64,000 nucleotides of DNA from an uncultured Helicobacteraceae bacterium (GCA_944323755.1 CALUTR010000006.1:1-64000); one strand, 5' to 3'. Shown: positions 37,796 through 47,916, numbered from the stretch's first letter. The notes: generated from the letters alone by a model not told the origin. Made by a program: numbers and translations.

Positions 37796-39154
37796 TTACA
37801 GCATTTTTTGTTCCAAATATTTAGTATGGATTCTTGATTTTTGAAAATCCTCATTATCCATCATATCTATATGAAATGGGATCGTAGTTTTAATGCCCTC
37901 GACTTTGAATTCCTTAAGTGCCCTTTTCATTCTAGCTATAGCCTTTGGTCTATCTTCTGCCCAAACAATAAGCTTACCAATCATAGAGTCATAAAACATA
38001 GGCACACTATATCCTGCATAAGCGTGAGTATCCATTCTTACATTGCCACCACCTGGTGGTATCCAAGTAGTAATCCTACCTGGACAAGGATAGAATTTCT
38101 CTGGATCTTCTGCAGTAATCCTACATTCTATAGAATGCCCTCTAAAAATAATAGAATCTTGACTAGGAAGTTCCTCTCCCTCTGCTATCCTTATCATAAA
38201 CTCTATCAAATCAAGATTGCTTACCATTTCACTCACAGTGTGCTCTACCTGCAATCTAGTATTCATTTCCATAAAATAAAAATTTGTTTTATTCTCATCA
38301 AGCAAAAACTCAAAAGTCCCTGCGCCTTCATATTTAATATATTTTGCTGCTTTTACCGCTGTCTGCAATAGATTTTTTCTCACTTCATCACTTAATACAA
38401 CTGCAGGAGATTCTTCTATTAACTTTTGCTGTCTTCTTTGAAGCGAACAATCCCTTTCTCCAATATGTAAAACATTACCATATTTATCTGCGATAACTTG
38501 CACTTCAATATGTTTTGGATTTTTGATGAACTTCTCTATGTAAATAGAGCCATCGCCAAAAGCACTAATTGCTTCAGATTCTGCTGCAAGAAATGAATTT
38601 TTAAAGCTTTCTGCATTCTCTACTATTCTCATACCTCTACCGCCACCACCTGCAGCAGCTTTAATAATCACTGGGAAACCTATCTTATCTGCTATTGCTT
38701 GGCCTTCTTTTACATCTCTAACAACACCATCACTACCCTCAATCACAGGGATACCCGCTTCTTTCATCACATCTTTTGCTTTACTTTTATCACTCATCAA
38801 CGCCATAACACTCTGACTTGGACCAATGAAAACAACATTATGATTTTCACAAATCTCAACAAAATTTTGATTTTCACTTAAAAATCCATATCCTGGAAAT
38901 ATCGCATCTACTTTAAACAAATCAACAACAGTAATAATAGCTGGGATATTTAAATAACTATCGCTTGATTTTGGACCACCTATGCAAACCTTAATATCAG
39001 CGACATCTAAATAATGCACATCTTTATCTGCAACAGAATAAATCACAACTGCCTCTTTGCCCATATCCTGTATAGTTCTAATAGCTCTTAACGCGATCTC
39101 TCCACGATTTGCAATTAAAATTCTTTTAATTTCTTTTTTAGTAGTTTTACTCAT
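37796..39154 (-). CDS. accC: Acetyl-CoA carboxylase, biotin carboxylase subunit
   Basis: AccC carboxylates biotin on AccB with ATP and bicarbonate in the first step of fatty acid synthesis. The 452-residue protein has ILIANRGEIALRAIRT at the start, the ATP-grasp glycine loop KAAAGGGGRGMR near residue 170, and EMNTRLQVEHTVSEMV. It follows accB with no gap. Confidence 0.97.
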   Translation of the reverse strand: MSKTTKKEIKRILIANRGEIALRAIRTIQDMGKEAVVIYSVADKDVHYLDVADIKVCIGGPKSSDSYLNIPAIITVVDLFKVDAIFPGYGFLSENQNFVEICENHNVVFIGPSQSVMALMSDKSKAKDVMKEAGIPVIEGSDGVVRDVKEGQAIADKIGFPVIIKAAAGGGGRGMRIVENAESFKNSFLAAESEAISAFGDGSIYIEKFIKNPKHIEVQVIADKYGNVLHIGERDCSLQRRQQKLIEESPAVVLSDEVRKNLLQTAVKAAKYIKYEGAGTFEFLLDENKTNFYFMEMNTRLQVEHTVSEMVSNLDLIEFMIRIAEGEELPSQDSIIFRGHSIECRITAEDPEKFYPCPGRITTWIPPGGGNVRMDTHAYAGYSVPMFYDSMIGKLIVWAEDRPKAIARMKRALKEFKVEGIKTTIPFHIDMMDNEDFQKSRIHTKYLEQKML

Positions 39155-39634
39155 TTATATCTTCTCAACCACAAATAATTCACTACTAAATTCTACACTT
39201 TGTGCATCAGATGGAATAATATCAATTATCTTGCAATCAAATTCTGCTTCGATTTCATTCATTATCTTCATAGCTTCAATAATCGCTATTGTTTGACCTT
39301 TTTTCACTTTATCGCCAATATTAACATAAGGAGCAGAATCTGGAGATGGAGCACGATAAAAAGTACCAACCATAGGAGAAGTAATCACTTCTGTATTTAC
39401 ACTTGTTTTTTGTGTAGTAGGAGTTTGAGATTGTGTTGCAGCTGCTAAATCGTGAGCATCTGTCTGAATACTTGGCATTGATACTTGTGGAGCAATATTT
39501 GCAGGTAATTTTTTTTGTGATTTTGCACCACTTTTTTCAAGCGAGATTTCAAAATTCTCATTTACTATTTTTAGCTTTACAGAATTAGAATTATCAAACA
39601 TTTCAAGTAGTTTTTTTATTTCTTGTATATTCAT
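39155..39634 (-). CDS. accB: Biotin carboxyl carrier protein of acetyl-CoA carboxylase
   Basis: AccB carries biotin on the lysine of EAMKIMNEIEAE (near residue 125). The 159-residue protein has the usual layout: an N-terminal segment MNIQEIKKLLEMFDNSN, a low-complexity linker rich in Ala, Gln and Thr (about residues 45-80), and the biotinyl domain from VITSPMVGTFYRAPSPDSA. It is divergent from dcd, with a 100-base promoter region between the two. Confidence 0.97.
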   Translation of the reverse strand: MNIQEIKKLLEMFDNSNSVKLKIVNENFEISLEKSGAKSQKKLPANIAPQVSMPSIQTDAHDLAAATQSQTPTTQKTSVNTEVITSPMVGTFYRAPSPDSAPYVNIGDKVKKGQTIAIIEAMKIMNEIEAEFDCKIIDIIPSDAQSVEFSSELFVVEKI

Positions 39635-39734
39635 TTTTAAGCCTTTATGTATAGTTTATTTTGTTTAAAAAAGATAGAAATCAAGTAATCAATTTTGTAT
39701 AATAGCATAAAATTAATGAAAGGCTTACTTTGAT

Positions 39735-40292
39735 ATGGGTTTAAAATCTGATAACTGGATAAAGAAAATGTCCCTGCAGCAAGAAATGATAACACCATTT
39801 GCAGAAAATCAATTAAGAAAGGGAATCATCAGTTATGGTGTAAGCAGCTATGGATATGATATTCGCGTGGCCAATGAATATCAAATTTTCACAAATATTA
39901 ATTCTACAATTGTCGATCCAAAAGATTTCAACGCAAATAATGTAGTGCATTACACAGGCAATATTTGCATTGTTCCACCAAATTCATTTGCACTTGCTAG
40001 AACTATAGAATACTTTAAAATTCCAAGAAATGTACTAGCGATATGTCTTGGGAAGAGTACATATGCAAGATGTGGGATTATAGTCAATGTAACACCATTT
40101 GAACCAGAATTTGAAGGACATATCACAATTGAAATATCAAACACAACTCCTTTGCCTGCAAAAATATATTCAAATGAAGGAATTGCTCAAGTATTGTTTT
40201 TTGAAGGTGATGAACAATGTGATACTAGCTACAAAGATAGAAATGGTAAATATCAAAAACAAACAGGGATAACACTACCAAAAGTATTATAA
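39735..40292 (+). CDS. dcd: dCTP deaminase
   Basis: Dcd deaminates dCTP to dUTP for dTTP synthesis. The 185-residue protein shows [37 protein letters not shown], and the catalytic glutamate region [17 protein letters not shown], then [12 protein letters not shown]. It is divergent from accB and convergent with rplQ. The dcd-accB-accC order is as in H. pylori. Confidence 0.96.
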   Translation: MGLKSDNWIKKMSLQQEMITPFAENQLRKGIISYGVSSYGYDIRVANEYQIFTNINSTIVDPKDFNANNVVHYTGNICIVPPNSFALARTIEYFKIPRNVLAICLGKSTYARCGIIVNVTPFEPEFEGHITIEISNTTPLPAKIYSNEGIAQVLFFEGDEQCDTSYKDRNGKYQKQTGITLPKVL

Positions 40293-40317
40293 GTATTATA
40301 AAATGAAAGAAATTCTT

Positions 40318-40347
40318 TAGAATCTTTAAATGAATTTAAAGATTCTA
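40318..40347. terminator. Bidirectional terminator between dcd and rplQ
   Basis: Two 14-base arms, TAGAATCTTTAAAT (40318-40331) and ATTTAAAGATTCTA (40334-40347), pair perfectly around GA. Each arm contains the heptamer AGAATCT/AGATTCT that is abundant in this window. It closes the ribosomal superoperon from the right and dcd from the left. Confidence 0.75.
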
Positions 40348-40355
40348 AACTAACA

Positions 40356-40709
40356 TTATTTTACAAATTCAATCACAGCCATAGGAGCAGCATCACCTCT
40401 TCGAATTATAGTCCGATGAATAGATGTGTAACCACCATTTCTTTGTGCATATCTAGGCGCAATTTCTGCAATTAATTTTTTCGTTGCTGCTTTATCTTGC
40501 AACTTTGCAAATACTTGCCTATGAGCATTACTATCGCCAACTTTTGCTTGAGTAATCAATCTTTCAATAAAAGACTGCAATTCTTTAGATTTAAATAATC
40601 CTGTCTGAATCTTTTCATATTTTATTAATGAAATAGAAAGATTCTTTAATAATGCTTTTCTATGAGATGAAGTTCTCCCAAGCTTTCTATAATCATTACC
40701 ATGTCTCAT
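40356..40709 (-). CDS. rplQ: 50S ribosomal protein L17
   Basis: L17 sits near the polypeptide exit tunnel. The 117-residue protein starts [21 protein letters not shown] and ends [26 protein letters not shown], both typical. It is the last gene of the alpha operon, 9 bases after rpoA, and is followed by a strong hairpin. Confidence 0.98.
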   Translation of the reverse strand: MRHGNDYRKLGRTSSHRKALLKNLSISLIKYEKIQTGLFKSKELQSFIERLITQAKVGDSNAHRQVFAKLQDKAATKKLIAEIAPRYAQRNGGYTSIHRTIIRRGDAAPMAVIEFVK

Positions 40710-40718
40710 ATAAAATCC

Positions 40719-41729
40719 TTAATTTTGTTTATCAAATTTTTTAAGAAGAAGCTCTCTGATATTATTTGGTAATTTTGCACCTATTTGATAGCCTATTTCT
40801 TTTAATTTTTCTGCTATCTCATCATAAGATCTTTTTCCTAGATTTTTAATATTTTTTAATTCATTTTCTTCCATTAAAACTAATTCACCAATATATTTCA
40901 ATCCTATCTTGTCAAAACAATTAGAACATCTAGCACTAAGATTTAAACTATCAATTTTTTGAAATAATATCTTGACCTCACTTGGCTCTTCCTCGACACT
41001 CTTAGCAGATGTATCCATTATATTTAATTCTTGACTAAAAATGCTCATTTGCTTATACATAACAGAAATAGAGTATTTAAAAGCTTCAATAGCAGTAATT
41101 CTTCCATCAGTTTCTATATCAAAAACAACTTTTTCAAAGGTAGGATCATCTTTTACAAGAACATTTTCTATATCATATGTAATTTTTTTAACCGGAGTAA
41201 AATATGCATCAATTGGTATAAAAGAATCCAATATTGACCCTCTTATATCTTCACTAGATACATATCCTATGCCTTTATTAATAATAATAGAAAAATCAAT
41301 CTTAATATCATCATTTATAGTAGCAATATAAACATCTGGATTTATAACATCAACTTTATCAGTTTTTAAATCAGCTCCAGTTAGTATTTTTTCTCCCATA
41401 AAAGAGTAGCTGACAACAAGACTTGTTTCATCTTGATCTTTTAATTTAAATTGCAATTTTCGTAAATTGATAATAAATAAAGACACATCTTCTGTCATAC
41501 CTTTTATGGAATCAAACTCATGGGATACGCCATCAATTTTTATACCAACTACAGAGTATCCAACAGAACTAGACATCAATAATCGTCTAATAGGATGAGC
41601 TAAAGTTATACCATAACCAGTTTCAAATGGATATGCAGAAATCTTTGCCCTATTTGGGCTTATTTGTTCTACATCTATATTTGTAGGAATAAAAGGAAAA
41701 GTTTTAATAGTTTTCATACAAAATACCAC
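40719..41729 (-). CDS. rpoA: DNA-directed RNA polymerase subunit alpha
   Basis: RpoA nucleates RNA polymerase assembly (N-terminal domain) and contacts promoters and activators (C-terminal domain). The 336-residue protein shows the N-domain block GYGITLAHPIRRLLMSSSVGYSV and a C-domain with LSARCSNCFDKIGLKYIGELV and LKNIKNLGKRSYDEIAEKL. ATG 41714 (MKTIKTFPFIPTNI) is a likelier start than 41729, since the family begins there. Confidence 0.97.
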   Translation of the reverse strand: MVFCMKTIKTFPFIPTNIDVEQISPNRAKISAYPFETGYGITLAHPIRRLLMSSSVGYSVVGIKIDGVSHEFDSIKGMTEDVSLFIINLRKLQFKLKDQDETSLVVSYSFMGEKILTGADLKTDKVDVINPDVYIATINDDIKIDFSIIINKGIGYVSSEDIRGSILDSFIPIDAYFTPVKKITYDIENVLVKDDPTFEKVVFDIETDGRITAIEAFKYSISVMYKQMSIFSQELNIMDTSAKSVEEEPSEVKILFQKIDSLNLSARCSNCFDKIGLKYIGELVLMEENELKNIKNLGKRSYDEIAEKLKEIGYQIGAKLPNNIRELLLKKFDKQN

Positions 41730-41736
41730 CTAGCTA

Positions 41737-42363
41737 TTATTTAGAATACAACTCAACAATAAGTCGCTCTTCTACAGGAATCACAACTTCATCTCTATTT
41801 GGCAACCTTGTAAAAATACCAAACAACTTATTTTCATCAACATCCACCCAAGGAACAATTCCAGTCTGCTTTGTTAATTCTAAAGATCTAATAATTTGTT
41901 TATTATCGGTGCTTTTTTCTCTTATACTAATTTTTTGACCAATTTTAACAAAAAATGAAGGTATATTAACCTTCTTACCATCAACCAAAATATGTCCATG
42001 CGTAACTAATTGTCTAGCAAATCTTCTTGTCGATGCAAAGCCCATTCTATAAACAACATTATCTAATCTTTGTTCTAATAGTTTTATAAGATTCTCTCCA
42101 GTATTACCTTCAATTCTATGAGCCTCATTAAATATAGCTTTAAACTGCTTTTCTGAAACACCATACATAAATTTAGCTTTCTGCTTTTCTCTTAATTGAA
42201 GACCATATTCTGATATTTTACCACCATTTTGTCCGTGCTGGCCAGGTCCATATTTGCGTGAATTTAAAGCACACTTTCCAGCAAGCCTTCTTTCACCCTT
42301 CATATCAAGACTTACACCAAATCGTCTTTCAATTTTTTCTACAGGTCCAATATATCGTGCCAT
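41737..42363 (-). CDS. rpsD: 30S ribosomal protein S4
   Basis: S4 is a primary 16S rRNA binder. The 208-residue protein shows [31 protein letters not shown], and the S4 RNA-binding domain [20 protein letters not shown] with [16 protein letters not shown]. No zinc cysteines are present. It lies 10 bases after rpsK. Confidence 0.98.
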   Translation of the reverse strand: MARYIGPVEKIERRFGVSLDMKGERRLAGKCALNSRKYGPGQHGQNGGKISEYGLQLREKQKAKFMYGVSEKQFKAIFNEAHRIEGNTGENLIKLLEQRLDNVVYRMGFASTRRFARQLVTHGHILVDGKKVNIPSFFVKIGQKISIREKSTDNKQIIRSLELTKQTGIVPWVDVDENKLFGIFTRLPNRDEVVIPVEERLIVELYSK

Positions 42364-42373
42364 TTAACTCTCC

Positions 42374-42775
42374 TTAAACTCTTCTTCTTTTAGGTGGTCT
42401 ACAACCATTATGTGGCAATGGTGTTACATCTTTTAACCACAAAACCTTAATGCCCTCTATAGAGCCAACACTTTTTATTGCAGTTTCTCTACCACTCCCA
42501 GGTCCTTGAACTTTAATTCCAACTTCCTTGATTCCACATTCTTTTGCTTTCATTAAAGCAGATTCAACAGATTGTTGAGCAGCATATGGAGTTGATTTTT
42601 TAGAGCCTTTAAATCCAAGTGCTCCTGCAGTACTCCAACACAAAACATTACCCATTTCATCAGTAACAGTTACAGAAGTATTATTAAAAGTAGCAGATAT
42701 ATGAACAATACCTCTAGCTATATTTTTCTTTGCAGTTTTTTTTCTCGTATTAGTTTTTATATTAGTCTTAGCCAT
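42374..42775 (-). CDS. rpsK: 30S ribosomal protein S11
   Basis: S11 forms part of the platform of the 30S subunit. The 133-residue protein has [33 protein letters not shown]-like [15 protein letters not shown], and the C-terminal [18 protein letters not shown]. It lies 8 bases after rpsM. Confidence 0.98.
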   Translation of the reverse strand: MAKTNIKTNTRKKTAKKNIARGIVHISATFNNTSVTVTDEMGNVLCWSTAGALGFKGSKKSTPYAAQQSVESALMKAKECGIKEVGIKVQGPGSGRETAIKSVGSIEGIKVLWLKDVTPLPHNGCRPPKRRRV

Positions 42776-42783
42776 TGTTACTC

Positions 42784-43146
42784 CTACTTGCTACCTATTG
42801 TTTTCTTTTTGCCTTTTCTAGTTCTGGCATTATTTTTTGTTGTTTGTCCGCGAACTGGAAGCCCTTTTCTATGTCTAATACCTCTATAACTTCCAACTTC
42901 CATTAATGCTTTGATATCCATAGTAACTTTTTTACGTAAATCACCCTCAACGATATAACCCTCTTGAATCTTTTTTGATATTGAAGAGACTTCATCTTCG
43001 CTGAGATCATTAACTCGCTTATCAAAAGAAATATTTACAGCATTAAGGATATCTCTTGATGTTTTCAATCCTATACCATAGATATATGTAAGAGCATATT
43101 CTACTCTCTTCTTTTTTGGCAAATCTACACCAGCAATTCTAGCCAT
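42784..43146 (-). CDS. rpsM: 30S ribosomal protein S13
   Basis: S13 contacts the large subunit and the P-site tRNA from the 30S head. The 120-residue protein shows [21 protein letters not shown] and the C-terminal [20 protein letters not shown]. It follows rpmJ after 3 bases. Confidence 0.98.
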   Translation of the reverse strand: MARIAGVDLPKKKRVEYALTYIYGIGLKTSRDILNAVNISFDKRVNDLSEDEVSSISKKIQEGYIVEGDLRKKVTMDIKALMEVGSYRGIRHRKGLPVRGQTTKNNARTRKGKKKTIGSK

Positions 43147-43149
43147 ATT

Positions 43150-43263
43150 TTATCCTTGTCTTTGTTTATGTTTTGGAGTTACACATATTACACGAATAAC
43201 GCCTTTTCTTTTTATTATCTTACATTTATCACACATTTTCTTTACAGATGGTCGAACTTTCAT
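43150..43263 (-). CDS. rpmJ: 50S ribosomal protein L36
   Basis: This 37-residue zinc-ribbon protein reads [20 protein letters not shown] and ends TPKHKQRQG. The cysteine/histidine set (C11, C14, C27, H32) is the zinc-binding C+ type. It lies in the usual place between infA and rpsM, 97 bases after infA and 3 before rpsM. The start ATG 43263 is preceded by AAGGAGAAGC. Confidence 0.97.
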   Translation of the reverse strand: MKVRPSVKKMCDKCKIIKRKGVIRVICVTPKHKQRQG

Positions 43264-43310
43264 TGCTTCTCCTTAAAAAATAAATTTTAAATTTATGAAA
43301 TTTAAGTGAA

Positions 43311-43338
43311 AATCTAAGATTCATAAAAAACTTAGATT
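43311..43338 (-). terminator. Intra-operon hairpin between infA and rpmJ
   Basis: AATCTAAG (43311-43318) and CTTAGATT (43331-43338) form an 8-bp stem with a 12-base loop, in the largest gap (97 bases) of the superoperon. On the coding strand the 3' arm ends in TTTT, so partial termination or an mRNA processing site are both possible. Confidence 0.4.
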
Positions 43339-43360
43339 ATATAAATTATTACTTTAAAAA

Positions 43361-43684
43361 TTACTTATAAATTTCATTTAATCTTAATTGAATATCTATC
43401 AATTCTTGATCTTTTTGTATATCTTCTGTCTTATATCTAAGTGTAATCCTACCCTTATCTATACTATATGGTGTTAATTCTAGTTTAACAATATCTCCAG
43501 TTAAAATTCTAATATAATGCATTCTAAGCTTGCCTGCTATATGGCACAAAACAATATGTCCATTTTCAAGACCTACTCTAAATGTGGCATTAGGCAATAC
43601 TTCCATTACCTTACCATATATTTCAATTACATCATCTTTTACTTTCTTCTTTTTATTTTCTTTATCATATTTATCTTTTGCCAA
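43361..43684 (-). CDS. infA: Translation initiation factor IF-1 with extra N- and C-terminal extensions
   Basis: IF-1 binds the A site of the 30S subunit during initiation. The OB-fold core is clear: [38 protein letters not shown], then [17 protein letters not shown]. Most bacterial IF-1 proteins have about 72 residues; this one has 107. It carries a lysine-rich lead of about 14 residues ([14 protein letters not shown]) and a C-terminal tail of about 22 residues that could form an amphipathic helix ([17 protein letters not shown]). It lies 2 bases after map. The next ATG inside the frame is within the core, so the N-terminal extension is likely real. Confidence 0.93.
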   Translation of the reverse strand: MAKDKYDKENKKKKVKDDVIEIYGKVMEVLPNATFRVGLENGHIVLCHIAGKLRMHYIRILTGDIVKLELTPYSIDKGRITLRYKTEDIQKDQELIDIQLRLNEIYK

Positions 43685-43686
43685 AA

Positions 43687-44442
43687 TTACTCCTCTGATA
43701 AAATAACTGCCTTATTATCAATAATCGCAACAGTATGCTCATAATGACTTCCATTCAAGCCATCTTCTGATACAACAGACCAATTATCTTTTAAAATCTT
43801 GTAATTCCCACTTTTATTACAAATCATAGGCTCTATACAAAAAACCATACCATTTTTAATTTTTGGTCCCTGCATTGCACTTGTATCTATATAATTTGGT
43901 ATTTCTGGCTCTTCGTGTGGCTTCCTTCCTATTCCATGACCACAAAATCCGCGAAGTGGAACATATCCCTTTGATATTATAAATTCCTGAATCAAAAAAC
44001 TAAGTTGCTTAAATCTCATACCTGATTTAATACTATCTATGGCATACAACAATGCTTCCTTGGAACAACTAATTAAACATTCATCATCTTTAGAAATTTC
44101 ACCTATCCCAAATGTGATTGCAGCATCGCCATACCAACCATCATACTCTACACCAATATCAACGCCTAAAATATCGCCATTTTGCAATTTATAAGAATCT
44201 GGAATACCATGTATTATTACATTATTCACGGATAAACATATAGATTTAGGAAATCCATACAAACCTTTAAAAGATGGTTTTGCATTGCAACTAAGAATAA
44301 AATCATTTGCTATCAAATCAAGCTCTTCTAAAGAAACTCCTACTTTTGCATAATCACGAACCTTATTTAAAGCCTTAGCTACTATATTATTAGGATATCT
44401 TAAAGATTCTATCTCTTTAAGATTTCTTATCGCAATAGACAT
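43687..44442 (-). CDS. map: Methionine aminopeptidase, type I
   Basis: Map removes the N-terminal methionine from new proteins. The 251-residue protein shows [21 protein letters not shown], the metal-ligand aspartates in [20 protein letters not shown], the histidine in [20 protein letters not shown], and glutamates in MVFCIEPMI. It overlaps the secY stop by one base and is followed by infA after 2 bases. Confidence 0.97.
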   Translation of the reverse strand: MSIAIRNLKEIESLRYPNNIVAKALNKVRDYAKVGVSLEELDLIANDFILSCNAKPSFKGLYGFPKSICLSVNNVIIHGIPDSYKLQNGDILGVDIGVEYDGWYGDAAITFGIGEISKDDECLISCSKEALLYAIDSIKSGMRFKQLSFLIQEFIISKGYVPLRGFCGHGIGRKPHEEPEIPNYIDTSAMQGPKIKNGMVFCIEPMICNKSGNYKILKDNWSVVSEDGLNGSHYEHTVAIIDNKAVILSEE

Positions 44443-45701
44443 TATAAGCCTGTTGCACTTAGAGTTTGGTATTTATTCATATAAATCTGGGCTTCAATTC
44501 TTCTCATCGTATCAATAGCAACTTGAACAACAATCAAAACAGCCGTTCCACCAAACACAAATGGCACACCAACACTTTTTAAAACTATCCAAGGAATAGT
44601 AGATATAGTAGCCAAATACAATGCCCCCCAAAAAGTAAGATTGCTTGCCGTTGTATTTAAAAAATTTGCAGTCCCCTCGCCTGGTCTTAAACCTGGTATA
44701 AAACCACCTTGTCTTTTTAGATTCTCTGATATATCTTTAGAGTTAAAAACAATAGAAGAATAGAAAAATGCAAAAAACATTACTAAAAAAAACATAATAA
44801 TATTATACGCATTGCCATTTGGGCTTAAAAAATCTGCAATTGCAAGCATTGTGCTATTTGATGAAGCTTGTAAAATTGTAGATGGGAAAATCAACACAGC
44901 CGATGCAAAAATAGGAGGTATAACACCACTTAAATTTAATTTAATTGGTATGTAATTCATAATTCTCTTATTTTGATTTTGCATAATAATTTTTCTAGCG
45001 TAACTTACTGGGATTCTGCGTTCTGCAAGCTCAACATATATAATAATAAATATTGTTGCAAGTATGACCAATACAATCAATATTAAAACTAAGAAATTGA
45101 TTTCACCAGTATTTACAAGTTCAAATGTGCTGCCTATAGCAGATGGTATTCCAGCTACAATTCCAGCAAAAATAATAAGGCTGATTCCATTTCCAACACC
45201 CTTCTGCGTAATTTGCTCACCTATCCACATAAGCATCATTGTACCAGCTAACATAGAAAATACAGAAATAACAATAAAGGTATTCATATCAATCAAAATT
45301 GCACTACCATAACTTCCCTCTAGAGTTTTCAAGCCTATAGAAACGCTTACAGCTTGAACAATAGTTATAGCTATTGTTGCATATCTAATGATTTGCATAT
45401 ATTTTTGCATACCATCGCGTTCTTTTTTCATTTTAGCAAGATTTGGAAAAGTGGCAGCAAGAAGCTCCATCACAATTGATGCAGTGATATATGGCATAAT
45501 ACCAAGCGAGATGATACTAAGTCGCTCAACTGCTTGCCCGCTAAACATATTAAATAAACCAAGCGCATTACCTGAATTAGAATCAAAAAATCTTTTTATT
45601 ACATCTACATCAACTCCAGGTATTGGCACATAAGCTAATATACGATAGGCAAATAAAAAAACTAAAGTAATAAGTATTTTGTTAATTATAGTTTTATCCA
45701 T
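44442..45701 (-). CDS. secY: Preprotein translocase subunit SecY
   Basis: SecY is the channel of the Sec translocon in the inner membrane. The 419-residue protein has ten membrane segments, with FLFAYRILAYVPIPGVDVD in the first, LGIMPYITASIVMELLAATFP, and the fifth-loop block AERRIPVSYARKII. It overlaps rplO by one base and map by one base. Confidence 0.98.
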   Translation of the reverse strand: MDKTIINKILITLVFLFAYRILAYVPIPGVDVDVIKRFFDSNSGNALGLFNMFSGQAVERLSIISLGIMPYITASIVMELLAATFPNLAKMKKERDGMQKYMQIIRYATIAITIVQAVSVSIGLKTLEGSYGSAILIDMNTFIVISVFSMLAGTMMLMWIGEQITQKGVGNGISLIIFAGIVAGIPSAIGSTFELVNTGEINFLVLILIVLVILATIFIIIYVELAERRIPVSYARKIIMQNQNKRIMNYIPIKLNLSGVIPPIFASAVLIFPSTILQASSNSTMLAIADFLSPNGNAYNIIMFFLVMFFAFFYSSIVFNSKDISENLKRQGGFIPGLRPGEGTANFLNTTASNLTFWGALYLATISTIPWIVLKSVGVPFVFGGTAVLIVVQVAIDTMRRIEAQIYMNKYQTLSATGL

Positions 45702-46102
45702 TACTGCTTTCCACTAACAACAATGCTATCATCTTTAATTTTTGAAACAAGATTATTTGCATTTTTTCCTATTAGTTTAATTTTATTCACTTGAGATGGA
45801 TATTTATGCACACTTCTTATTGTTAATTTTGTAATTTCATCAAGAGTAGAAACTTTTGTAATTTTATCCACATTTATTGCGTAAGGTTTAACAACCCTGC
45901 TATTAAAACCAATTTTTGGCAATCTCCTTTGCAATGGTTGTTGGCCACCTTCAAAACCTATCTTCTGACTATAACCACTTCTAGCAGTTTGCCCTTTACC
46001 ACCTCTTGTAGAAGTTTTACCCATACCACTACCTTGACCACGACCAACTCTTTTAATAGACTTGATACTATTTTTAGCTGGTTTAATGTTCTCTAATGCC
46101 AT
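45701..46102 (-). CDS. rplO: 50S ribosomal protein L15
   Basis: L15 is a late-assembly protein of the 50S subunit. The 133-residue protein has the glycine-rich N-terminal block [22 protein letters not shown] and [18 protein letters not shown]. rpsE precedes it directly; the gap of 23 bases is too small for rpmD (L30), which this phylum lacks. Confidence 0.97.
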   Translation of the reverse strand: MALENIKPAKNSIKSIKRVGRGQGSGMGKTSTRGGKGQTARSGYSQKIGFEGGQQPLQRRLPKIGFNSRVVKPYAINVDKITKVSTLDEITKLTIRSVHKYPSQVNKIKLIGKNANNLVSKIKDDSIVVSGKQ

Positions 46103-46125
46103 TTTATTTCCTTCTTAAACTATAT

Positions 46126-46566
46126 TTACGCTTTAATTCTACTTAAAGCATCAACTGTGGCTCGAACTACATTATATGGATTGCTTGAACCAAGTGATTT
46201 TGTTAATATATCTTTAATTCCTGCAAGCTCAATTACTGGTCTAGCGCTACCACCTGCAATAACTCCTGTCCCCTCACTTGCTGGTCTAAGCAAGATTCTA
46301 CTTGCATTATATTTATGCTCTATATCATGAGCAATAGTAGTGCCCTTAATATTTACTTGAACAATATTTTTAAAAGCATCATCAATTGCCTTTTTAATTG
46401 CATCTGGAACTTCTTTTGCCTTGCCTAATCCAAAACCAACAAGACCATTTTTATTTCCAACTACAACAAGAGCATTAAAGCGAAATCTTCTACCACCTTT
46501 AACAACCTTAGTTACTCTACCAATATTTACAACTACTTCTTTAAATTCTTCTCTATTGATTTCCAT
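46126..46566 (-). CDS. rpsE: 30S ribosomal protein S5
   Basis: S5 contributes to decoding accuracy. The 146-residue protein shows [34 protein letters not shown], and [21 protein letters not shown]. It lies 15 bases after rplR. Confidence 0.98.
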   Translation of the reverse strand: MEINREEFKEVVVNIGRVTKVVKGGRRFRFNALVVVGNKNGLVGFGLGKAKEVPDAIKKAIDDAFKNIVQVNIKGTTIAHDIEHKYNASRILLRPASEGTGVIAGGSARPVIELAGIKDILTKSLGSSNPYNVVRATVDALSRIKA

Positions 46567-46581
46567 TAATATTAGTCCTTA

Positions 46582-46947
46582 TTATAAAGATATGCCATTT
46601 GCTCTAAGTGAATCTGCAAAACTAGCAACCACACCGTGATACAAATATCCATTTCTATCAAAAACAACTTGTGATATATTCGCATCTTTAAGGCTTTTTG
46701 CAAAATGCTCTGCTATAACTTTTACATTTTCAATATTATTTGATAAGCCTAATTTTTTACCATCTACACTAGCAAGTGTAATACCCCTAGTATCATCAAT
46801 TGCTTGAGCATAAAAATATTTATTAGATTTGAATACGCTTACTCTAGGTTTTTCAGAGCTTCCAAAGATTCTGCCTCTAACTCTAGCCTTTCTCTTCAAT
46901 TGAAGCTTCTTTTTTAATTTTAAAGTATTACTTAACATCTTAATCAA
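46582..46947 (-). CDS. rplR: 50S ribosomal protein L18
   Basis: L18 binds 5S rRNA. The 121-residue protein shows [38 protein letters not shown] and a C-terminal [20 protein letters not shown]. The start could be ATG 46938 ([12 protein letters not shown]) rather than 46947. It lies 14 bases after rplF. Confidence 0.97.
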   Translation of the reverse strand: MIKMLSNTLKLKKKLQLKRKARVRGRIFGSSEKPRVSVFKSNKYFYAQAIDDTRGITLASVDGKKLGLSNNIENVKVIAEHFAKSLKDANISQVVFDRNGYLYHGVVASFADSLRANGISL

Positions 46948-46961
46948 CCTCTATTTAAAAT

Positions 46962-47501
46962 CTACTTTTTAGCAGTTTTACCAGCTTTACGCATTATAAC
47001 TTCATCAACATATTTTATACCCTTACCTTTGTATGGTTCAGGAGCTCTAAATGATCTTATTTCAGATGCAACTTGGCCAATTTGTTGTTTATCTGCACCT
47101 TTTAAAGTCAAAATATTTTTATCTAAAGTTATTTCAACACCATCTGGGATATCATAATTAATAGGATGAGAATAGCCTAAAGAAAGCTCTAAAACTTTAC
47201 CTTTTATTGCCGCCTTATATCCAACACCATTAATTTCTAGTTGCTTTGTAAATCCACTTGTCAAACCAACTACAATATTATTTGCCAAAGCTCTATAAGT
47301 ACCCCAAAACGCTTTTGCCTTAAGACCTTGAGATTCTTTTAGACCAAATGATAACAATCCATCAGCAAGGCTAATCTCAACTCTATTGTAAGTCTCTAAT
47401 TCTTTTTGTATTTTAGTATTTTTAAAAATAAGCTTTGTTCCATCTAAAGATACATCTAAACCTTTAGGAATAGCTATTGCTTGCTTACCAATTCTTGACA
47501 T
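46962..47501 (-). CDS. rplF: 50S ribosomal protein L6
   Basis: L6 lies near the sarcin-ricin loop. The 179-residue protein shows [39 protein letters not shown], and the C-terminal signature [21 protein letters not shown]. It follows rpsH after 9 bases. Confidence 0.98.
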   Translation of the reverse strand: MSRIGKQAIAIPKGLDVSLDGTKLIFKNTKIQKELETYNRVEISLADGLLSFGLKESQGLKAKAFWGTYRALANNIVVGLTSGFTKQLEINGVGYKAAIKGKVLELSLGYSHPINYDIPDGVEITLDKNILTLKGADKQQIGQVASEIRSFRAPEPYKGKGIKYVDEVIMRKAGKTAKK

Positions 47502-47510
47502 AATAATCTC

Positions 47511-47906
47511 CTACCATATACTGCATAAAGCTTCGCCGCCTACATTATTTTTATAGGCTTCATCATTTGCAATTACACCCTTGGAAGTGCTTACAACAAT
47601 AGTTCCATAGCCATTTTTAAATCTTTTCAACTCTGTTCTATTTTTATAAACTCTTCTTCCAGGCTTACTAATTCTTTTAACCTCATTGATCAAAGATCTT
47701 CCTTTTTCATCATAACCAAGCATCACTGTTATGCTCTGCTTATTATCTTTAGAATTAACTCTAAAATCCTTAATAAATCCTTTATCCTTAAATACTTCTA
47801 ATATTGATACAACTATTTTTGCATAATAAAGATTCGTATGTTCTAATTTTCTCATAGAAGCATTTCTAATTCTAGTAATTGAATCTGAAATTATATCATT
47901 AACCAT
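47511..47906 (-). CDS. rpsH: 30S ribosomal protein S8
   Basis: S8 is a primary 16S rRNA binder and translational regulator of the spc operon in E. coli. The 131-residue protein starts [19 protein letters not shown] and ends [20 protein letters not shown] then GGEALCSIW. It follows rpsN after 10 bases. Confidence 0.98.
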   Translation of the reverse strand: MVNDIISDSITRIRNASMRKLEHTNLYYAKIVVSILEVFKDKGFIKDFRVNSKDNKQSITVMLGYDEKGRSLINEVKRISKPGRRVYKNRTELKRFKNGYGTIVVSTSKGVIANDEAYKNNVGGEALCSIW

Positions 47907-47916
47907 AATATTCCCC

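Noticed and set aside
46103-46125. Missing rpmD (L30) between rpsE and rplO as a deletion
   Set aside because: L30 is absent from this phylum in general, so the gap is normal.
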